64,000 nucleotides of DNA, taken from NCBI GenBank assembly GCA_004123355.1, contig SCHM01000001.1:7016193-7080192 (forward strand), written 5' to 3'. This document shows, one piece after another, positions 57,351 to 64,000 of this stretch (position 1 is the first letter of the stretch; each line of letters starts with the position of its first letter). A model generated the notes under the pieces. That model had not been told where the DNA came from, searched no databases, and saw only the letters and a program-made list of their open reading frames with translations. Source of the stretch: Amphirosellinia nigrospora (Eukaryota > Ascomycota > Sordariomycetes > Xylariales > Xylariaceae). The position numbers and the translations under genes are program-made.

Positions 57351-58697
57351 ATGCGCCAGTTCATGGACTACATCCAGAGCGCATTCTACGGCGCCACGGG
57401 CTGGGATCGCGATAACTCGTACTCTACCCTCAACGCGACGTCCGATGCCTTGCTTCACTTTGCCACGCCCGCGGCCTGCGCTTGACACTCTCCTCTCTTG
57501 CGACACCCCATTTTGCCACCGCCTACCAGCTTGGAACCATCGGCGTTGTCGACGGCTCCGTCTCCTACCTGTACTCGACCGTGCCCCTCGACTACCATGC
57601 TGTCGCCCAGAGTGAGAAGATACCGTTACCTCACCTCCTGCAGAGCTACGCCTCATTGGCCGAGCTTGAGCGTCGGAATCGAACCAAAGGTGCACGGCAG
57701 GATGTGCTGGCTTATGGGAGCTGTATCTGCCCACATCCATGCTGGAAGCCCTCATGGTCAAGCGGATATCGCCCACGTTGCAGGTGCAGGTGAGCGCCGT
57801 CTCGGACCAGACCCTGAGGAATGGGGGCACCGTTCTGGGCATGGCACAATATGATGAGGGGCGGTACGGCGTCGAAGGGCTGGCGTCCACGGACGGTGGG
57901 CTGATGGGTGTTCGGGGCTGTATAATTTTGGGGCGACGTTGCTGGCCCAGCCTCGTCGAACAATCCGCATGATGCCGGAAATGGCACGAGCTCTCCGGAG
58001 AGAGATCGCATCTACGGGCGCTTCAGCGCTGGCGGTGAATTATACTACGGCACCCTGAACAAGTCGGGGGGCATGAGTCTTGGTGCACGGTTTGCCACCC
58101 TGCCTGCTCATAAGGGGACGCCCCTGACGGCAACCATGACTGTCAACCCCTTAATGGGCACATTGAGCTGGACATACGCCGTCATGGCCGGCCGTCACTG
58201 CTCACTAGCTACCAAGATGGACTTCAACGTGTATAGTTACGAGAGTTCCTGGTCCGTCGGAATGGAGTTATGGAGGAAGAAGGGAGCCTGGACCGTCGAG
58301 GCCGATATTGATGGTGACGCAAATGGGATATCCAACGCACCGGCTACTCCTCTACCACAGAGAAGCTTCCAAGCAAAGATGGAGTGGAGAATAGACGACC
58401 CGCTGCCACTGCTCGATACCCCTGAACTTCTGCCAACCCCGAAGCCCCCCGTAACGTCAGAATCGACAACGAAGCAACGCACCTTTCGGGCGAAATTGGA
58501 CTGGCGACAGAACCACGAGGGCGAGGACGAGGATCTGTACACAGGGGTATGAAGGCCCGGCTCGACCATCATTGGCGCATAGGACTTCTCTGGAGGAAGG
58601 ATCAAATCCCTGCTTTTTAGTTTGGGAGTGGGATTGACCTGCGTAGACCCGATGCGCCGTTTCGCACACTCGGTCTAGAAGTGCATTCTCTTCTTGA
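57351..58697 (+). CDS. MDM10: Mitochondrial outer-membrane beta-barrel protein Mdm10
   Basis: Mdm10 is a beta-barrel of the ERMES endoplasmic-reticulum/mitochondria tether and also a SAM-complex subunit that aids Tom40 assembly. The start [20 protein letters not shown] is the highly conserved Mdm10 N-terminus. It is followed by [64 protein letters not shown] and [20 protein letters not shown]. The C-terminal barrel has GMELWRKKG and the ending [20 protein letters not shown] (as inferred with one A missing near 58686), giving a stop at 58695-58697. There are no introns. Frame shifts occur near 57478, 57718, 57925, 58560, 58610 and 58686, most fitting one missing base. About 430-440 residues are implied. 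The family assignment is firm, the exact sequence less so. Confidence 0.92.
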
Positions 58698-61393
58698 TAA
58701 GTGGAGCATTGCAGCAGCTCTCTGGCTATCGTGTTATGTGCTGGTCTCTACATCTTCCGCAAGCAGAGAATGGCGTAGCTACAGAGTTCATGATTGGATA
58801 TTTGGATTGAGGATCAACCACCCCCAATGCATGCATGGATAGGTCCGAGACCTGGATACTATTTACCCAATCGCCGTTCCACAAACGCGTTAGCCCAACG
58901 CCCAAAGGTACAGAGCTGAATGGGCTCGATGAGGCGAGGGGACGCGGCTAACGGCACGAACCGTCGAATATGCCAAACGACGTGATTATCATGGCGCATC
59001 CTTTACCCTTTCACGAGCTTTCACGAGCGTGCCGGAAGCCCGGAGCCATATCCCATTCCTACTGTGCAGACGGGACTGGAATACGACTAATACAGTCGTT
59101 AGATTACAGCCAGTTTCACAATAGCGCGGCGGCTAGGCCTTGCCGAGCCAGAGGAATATTGGTTCAAACAAAGCCTTGTCCTGCGTTTCCCCGAGACAAG
59201 AAAAGCAAAAAGCATTGCTCCAGATGCGACCAACCCCATGTCCAGTGCATATGCAGTACTTCCACACCTGTATGTACATTTGTGGCCTTTGTACCTGGTA
59301 TTATCAATAGTAGAGTGATCGTTTAGCCTTTGGCAGAGTTACTGTATAAGATGATGTCAGGTACCTAATGGAGTGTTCCTGGTGTACTCTAATAGGTTAT
59401 CTCTTAAGTACGTTATGGGCAATTTACTTAGTAGGTTTGTGGGAAGAGGGGGTAGAGAGGGGTAATCTACGAACGGACCCTCGGCAATTCAGCTAACATC
59501 CCGAAGTGAGGACCTGATGGTTCACACCATCTGATCTGGACTCGTGTACACATAATCCCTCAAGGTGTGCGTAGGTGTGTTTTTTGGGAGTCTTTTGAGA
59601 ACCTTGATGGCCAGTACCTTGGTGTTATACATCGACGCTAAACCTAATCGGCAATGGATAACTCAGTTGGCTCTGGTCTAAATCAGGAAAAAGCATAGGT
59701 AGAAGTGTTTCCAAACGACGTATCAGAGCCACGCATTTCAGAACTGTCCAATGCAGCCTAGACATGTAGGTGCTGCAACCTGATGATGTACAGCAATGAA
59801 ACCTGTACAGCTACGTACATAGGCGGGATCTAGTGCTAGCGTACCCAACATCAGTATTCCCTTTTTTTCACCGAAATGCCTTATATATGTTTCCCGTAAA
59901 ACCTACTTAAAAATCGGCAAGCATGGGGCGGGAACATAAACCACATGGATGGGACGGGTGCATGGGATGGGGTGACGACATGCAAACATGCAATCTCCAC
60001 GTGCAGCAGCCGAGTACCATCTTCTGTGCCCAAATACAACCACAGCGCGGCTCAGCTGGTCACCCTATGGAACCTTATTGATGATATATACACTATGTAA
60101 TTACGGCATCAAACTGGGTAGGTACTACCTAGGTAATATGTGTAAGTTAGGTTTAAGTAAGTAAGTTGTTTGCTCCGGGCTGTGGAACAGAAAAGTTTGA
60201 GCTTGAGCTTGAGGGACTGGAAGCTTCAGTACTTGGTTAGTAGGGCTTACAGGTATGTAGGCACAGGGCAAAATGTCAAAGAGCCCCCCACTCCCACTAC
60301 CTGAGGCCTGACCTAGGTACCTAGTGTAAGGTTTTAGCGCTACCAGGTACGACGACGCTACCTACACCACATCAGCAAATTCTACAAAGCAAGATGAAGG
60401 TTTACAGTACGCGCCTCCTCTCGGCGGGTCCATGTGCCATCAAGGTTCTCAACTTCATCATGCCCGCCAAACCTAAGCAGCCGCACACCACACATATTCC
60501 CATGTCTCCCTCTATCACACATCTATCTCTTCCCTGTCTCTGTTGCGGTCAAGGCCAAATACCGATGACTAGACACACTAAAGTTTCATATAACATTGGT
60601 TGTCCGACAACTCTATTTAATGCTCCTGTGATATAACTTCTATATAAGAATTATCCCCCCCGGATGCGCGCCGTGGTATCTCTTCTTGGTCGAACCCACT
60701 CGGATGAGAGGATTAGCTCAGAACTACAGACTACTACTATTACTACCACTACTTGACCGTCTTTTAATATCGATATTCATTCGTCCATCGTTGCCTCAAG
60801 AACAAGGTCGAGTTACAACGCGAGGATCGGAATCTCCAAGAACTATAAGATCACGACCGCAGTCATTAATACTGTTTGAGAGAACGACTTCACGTCGTAC
60901 ACCACAACCTCGCGGGTGGAACACCATCGCCAGTTCGAGGTGACAGCCGTGCTGCCGTTTAGACAGTTTACACATACACAAGACTAGGTAAGATACCACC
61001 CTATCATCCCGCTCGAGACCGCCTTCACACTGCCCACCTTAGCCACCTCGAGGCAGCTAAGCTGCACATGACAATCTTTGTCTTAGACAATAGTTGGTGG
61101 CTCCTTTACGACTACTGAAGCGAATCGTTCAGTAGAACTCTAAGGAACAAGGGACTATCGGCTTTGGTCTACCTACAGTAAAGGATACTTGGTGCTTGTG
61201 TCGGCAAGTGTCTTACCAAGCCCTTGTTGCACTTTTTTTTTCTCCCTCTTGCTGAGGGGCGGTTCAACTACATTTATATTCCAGCTATGTCACCTCACAG
61301 ACTAACTTAGGTGCATAGAACGACTAGTCTTATCATTCTCTATCTTCACGCCAAGTCTTATCAATTTCCAGTTCTTCATATACCGCGACCAAG
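58698..61393. other. Long intergenic region
   Basis: A 2.7 kb stretch lies between MDM10 and the zinc transporter. Frames at 58970-59326, 60394-60636 and 60686-60943 are unrecognised. TAGGTACCTA-type words cluster at 60115-60370. The last 200 bases include a T/C-rich stretch (61231-61260) suited to a promoter of the zinc transporter gene. No gene is supported. Confidence 0.45.
60115..60370. repeat. Second cluster of TAGGTACCTA words
   Basis: Words such as gggtaggtactacctaggta and cctaggtacctagtg recur within 250 bases of non-coding DNA, as in the cluster upstream of MDM10. Confidence 0.55.
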
Positions 61394-62580
61394 AATGGAT
61401 ATGGCGTCGGCAGCATGGATGCTGCCCTCCAGTCACGCCAAGACGCCATGAGCGCACCAATGGCCGGCAGCGTGCTGGTCTCCTGTGATACAGGCAACGA
61501 TTATGACGGCCGATTAGGAGTGCGCGTATCGTCTATATTCGTCATTTTCATCGGCTCCCTTCTCGGTGCCGTGGTGCCCATAATACTGGCCCGCAGTTCT
61601 AATGTAAAGGTGAACGGGACGGGCCTTCTTCATTGCCAAATACTTCGGGTCTGGCGTCATCATCGGAACCGCCTTTCTTCACCTGTTATCCCCAGCATTT
61701 CAGGCATTGAACAGTCCATGTCTCCCTGATGGTCCTTTCAAAGAATATGATTTCGCCGCTGCTATATGCCTGATTGCCATTTTTGTCATGTTTACGGTCG
61801 AGCTCTTAGTCAGCAGATTCGACATCTTCGGCCACAATCACGCTAGCAGTGAAGGGGCGAATCCATCCTCAGCCGCTGTGCTGGGGGTAAAGAATCACCG
61901 TCCTCCGTGGCTCGCCAGAATCCCGATGACATCGAATCGAACTCGGCCTCAGATAATGCTCATGCGGGCTCGGATTCGGATGGCAAAGGCGGCTTTCGCG
62001 TGCCCGGGCTCCCTAATGACCTGAGCTACCCCCCGGCGGCCAGGACCATTTAGGGCATCATCGGGACCACGAGGACGACAATGCAACACTTGCTGCGCAA
62101 TTAACAGCCATTTTCATTCTCGAATTTGGTGTAGTATTTCACAGCATTTTCATCGGCTTGACGCTTGCCGTCGCAGGTGACGAGTTCAATGTCCTCTTTG
62201 TCGTCCTAGTGTTCCACCAGACGTTCGAAGGTCTGGGTCTCGGCTCGCGTCTCGCCATCGCGCCATGGCCCAAGAATAAGAAATGGCTCCCATACCTCCT
62301 CGGGCTCGGGTACGCCATTAGCACGCCGGTCTCTATTGCCATCGGCCTCGGTGTCCGCGAGTCGCTACAGCCTAACAGCCCTAGGGCCCTGATTATCAAC
62401 GGAATCTTCGACGCTATCAGTGCCGGTATCCTCATCTATACAGGCCTCGTCGAGCTGCTGGCCCACGAATTCATGTTCAACGCACAGATGCGCAACGCCG
62501 GCCTGAAGACACAGCTCTTTGCCCTCTTCTGGGTCGCTGCTGGCTCCGCCCTCATGGCTGTGCTGGCCGTCTGGGCTTAG
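61394..62580 (+). CDS. ZIP-family zinc transporter, Zrt-like
   Basis: Plasma-membrane zinc (possibly iron) importer of the ZIP family. Transmembrane segment 1 is RVSSIFVIFIGSLLGAVVPI, segment 2 FFIAKYFGSGVIIGTAFLHL with the conserved HLLSPA, and segment 3 AAICLIAIFVMFTVELLV. A variable loop rich in His, Asp, Gly and Ser follows. The metal-binding helices are FHSIFIGLTLAVAGDEFNVL and HQTFEGLGLGSRLAIAPWPK, the ZIP hallmark HSxxIG and HQxFEG. Three C-terminal segments end VLAVWA at 62580. Two ATGs (61394 and 61415) are in different frames; the 61415 frame reads into segment 1. Frame shifts near 61620, 61700, 61885 and 62035 interrupt the first half. Fungal zinc uptake genes are usually induced by zinc limitation, but no such site can be confirmed here. 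Confidence 0.9.
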
Positions 62581-63670
62581 ATCAGCCAACCCCCCTCGTT
62601 ATGACAAGATAGATTGGATGGATAAGCTCGGTTTTCTTACCAATTCATTGCATGATCACGATACCACTTAGAACGATTTTCCCTCCCCCCTCTCCCTCCG
62701 TCCTCTTTCGGGCCACGTAGAGTGCCCGACTTTTTCTTTACAGCAACGTTTATAGGGTCGGTCGGAGTTGGCGGCACAGTGTTTTCTTCATTGACAAGAT
62801 ACCCCTCCCGCCACGTCCCATATAATATCTCCAGCATGAAAGTTCAACATGAATTGATTGATCGTTGCACGTCTACGCTAGAGGGCATTTCCTACTTCCC
62901 TCCTTTCACGCGCAGTTAACCACACTGCACTATACAGCAGAGCACGGCACGACAATTCAACCTATTGAACGAAATTAGGGTTTGGCAAGGCTCTCTCTCC
63001 AGGCAGGTGACTTCAAAAAGGAACCTCGAATAGGTTAGATAAAACATGTCCTTTTAAATAGAAATTGGAAATCACTCTTACACTCCACTCCTCCCCTATC
63101 TCTCGCGTGATTGGTCTGTAAATATTATGTCTCCAGTAGAATACTGTATAGATCTGGGCTGCGAGTTCGATATTACGATCTGTCAGGTGCACCGGAAAAT
63201 CATAAACTTTTCGAGTATTCGAATATCAATTACGCTTTTCTTAGTTCCAGGTTAGTGCCCCAAGCTTAATTTAGTGTAAGCATTCACTTCTTCGATTTCT
63301 TCGCCATATTGATGGGAAGATAATCGGCAGTCGACAGTCCTGCCAGGGCAATCTTCTTATTCATTGTCACCGAGATAGCTAGCTATGTGACAAGGTTGTG
63401 TTCTTCATTCGTATCTTCTTTTCAGGCCCGTGCCAAATACAACAACGCCATTTAAAAAAAAATAAAACCATCTTTCTCTCCTCTCCTTCGATATTTTGGG
63501 TAGGCAGTGCAAAAAATTCGGTAATAGCGAGATAACATCTCCCACGCATCTTATGTCTCGCCTGTATACAAGAGCAGCGACTACTCTCTGCTAAGAGGAA
63601 TAGCTTAGCAGGCGACCAGCATTTCGAATGGACTCTGCTGTTCTACTAGCTTATCGTCTTCGTCTGGGGT
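62581..63670. other. Intergenic region
   Basis: Convergent 3' flanks of the zinc transporter and the edge gene. It is AT-rich at 63020-63260 and 63450-63480. No gene is seen. Confidence 0.5.
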
Positions 63671-64000
63671 TCAAAATGGAATAGCGGCTTTTAAAAACCG
63701 ACTCGTCGTTGTATTCGACTGGCCGGTGTCGAAATCGTTGGATTCGGAGTGCATCCACAGGCCCAGTCTACGTAAAATATTGGTGGAGGGGACTGTCTGG
63801 CGGTTGTGGGAGTATTGTCTAGCGTGGTCCGGCCTTTCTACAACCTCATATTCCATCTCTTCGATAGCATCGTACGCAGCCCTTGCATAATGGCTCCCGC
63901 TGGCGTAGGCCGCGCTGTGTTCGCTTTTAACGGCTTGTTCTCGATAGTTTTATTTAGCGCGTTTTGCGACACATGACTATAATACTTAAAGTTAGCTTGC
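63671..64000 (-). CDS. Unrecognised gene, C-terminal part, cut by window edge
   Basis: The minus strand carries a protein-like C-terminus: YYSHVSQNALNKTIENK, then (after one frame change near 63930) VKSEHSAAYASGSHYARAAY, DAIEEMEYEVVERPDHARQ and LRRLGLWMHSESNDFDTGQS. It ends SRFLKAAIPF at 63671. The stretch is hydrophilic, mostly helical by composition and without obvious domains. The 5' part lies beyond the right edge. The single break fits the one-base pattern seen throughout. Confidence 0.45.

Noticed and set aside
60690-60730. ggtcgaaccc and ggattagctcag words resembling tRNA boxes
   Set aside because: The order and spacing are wrong for a tRNA on either strand, and no acceptor stem pairs.

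Overview
The window is nuclear DNA of a filamentous ascomycete (Pezizomycotina, probably Sordariomycetes). The genes have short introns of about 45-115 bases with GT..AG ends and CTAAC/CTAAT-type branch sites. The gene set is typically fungal: Mot1, Smc3, Mdm10, Hri1, pyridoxal-reductase-like AKR, proteinase-K-type subtilisin, fungal DUF4360. Intergenic DNA carries many TAGGTACCTA-type words. Coding density is low, with long AT-rich or gene-free stretches, notably 0-2.6, 18.5-21.1, 21.6-24.9, 26.2-29.6, 38.1-41.7 and 58.7-61.4 kb.

Layout. 2.6-7.5 kb: two secreted proteins facing each other, a DUF4360 protein (+) and a PA14-containing GH3 glycosidase (-). 9.1-18.5 kb: an aldo-keto reductase (+), a membrane-anchored TAP-type alpha/beta hydrolase (-), a Cys/His-rich protein (-), an FAD monooxygenase (+), Hri1 (-) and a secreted ABC-type solute-binding protein (-). 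21.1 kb: a small secreted cyanovirin-N-like protein. 24.9 kb: a secreted subtilisin. 29.7-38.1 kb: a Gln/His/Pro-rich protein (+) converging on the very long MOT1 gene (-). 41.7-45.4 kb: an unrecognised gene and a glutamine synthetase with twelve exons (both -). 47.2-52.4 kb: SMC3 and a GGCT/AIG2-like protein (+). 54-56.2 kb: a small membrane protein and a short-chain dehydrogenase (-). 57.4-58.7 kb: MDM10 (+). 61.4-62.6 kb: a ZIP zinc transporter (+). The right edge cuts an unrecognised gene (-).

The genes do not form an obvious pathway cluster. Core housekeeping genes (transcription, cohesin, mitochondria, nitrogen assimilation) alternate with secreted or nutrient-acquisition genes (GH3, subtilisin, TAP hydrolase, solute-binding protein, zinc transporter), as expected for a saprotroph or host-associated fungus.

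A dominant feature is reading-frame damage. Most genes contain one or more single-base frameshifts, usually one base short in a homopolymer run, including genes that should be essential (MOT1, SMC3). I read these mainly as assembly errors, not pseudogenes, and give gene spans across them. Exon boundaries were inferred by eye from splice signals and protein continuity.
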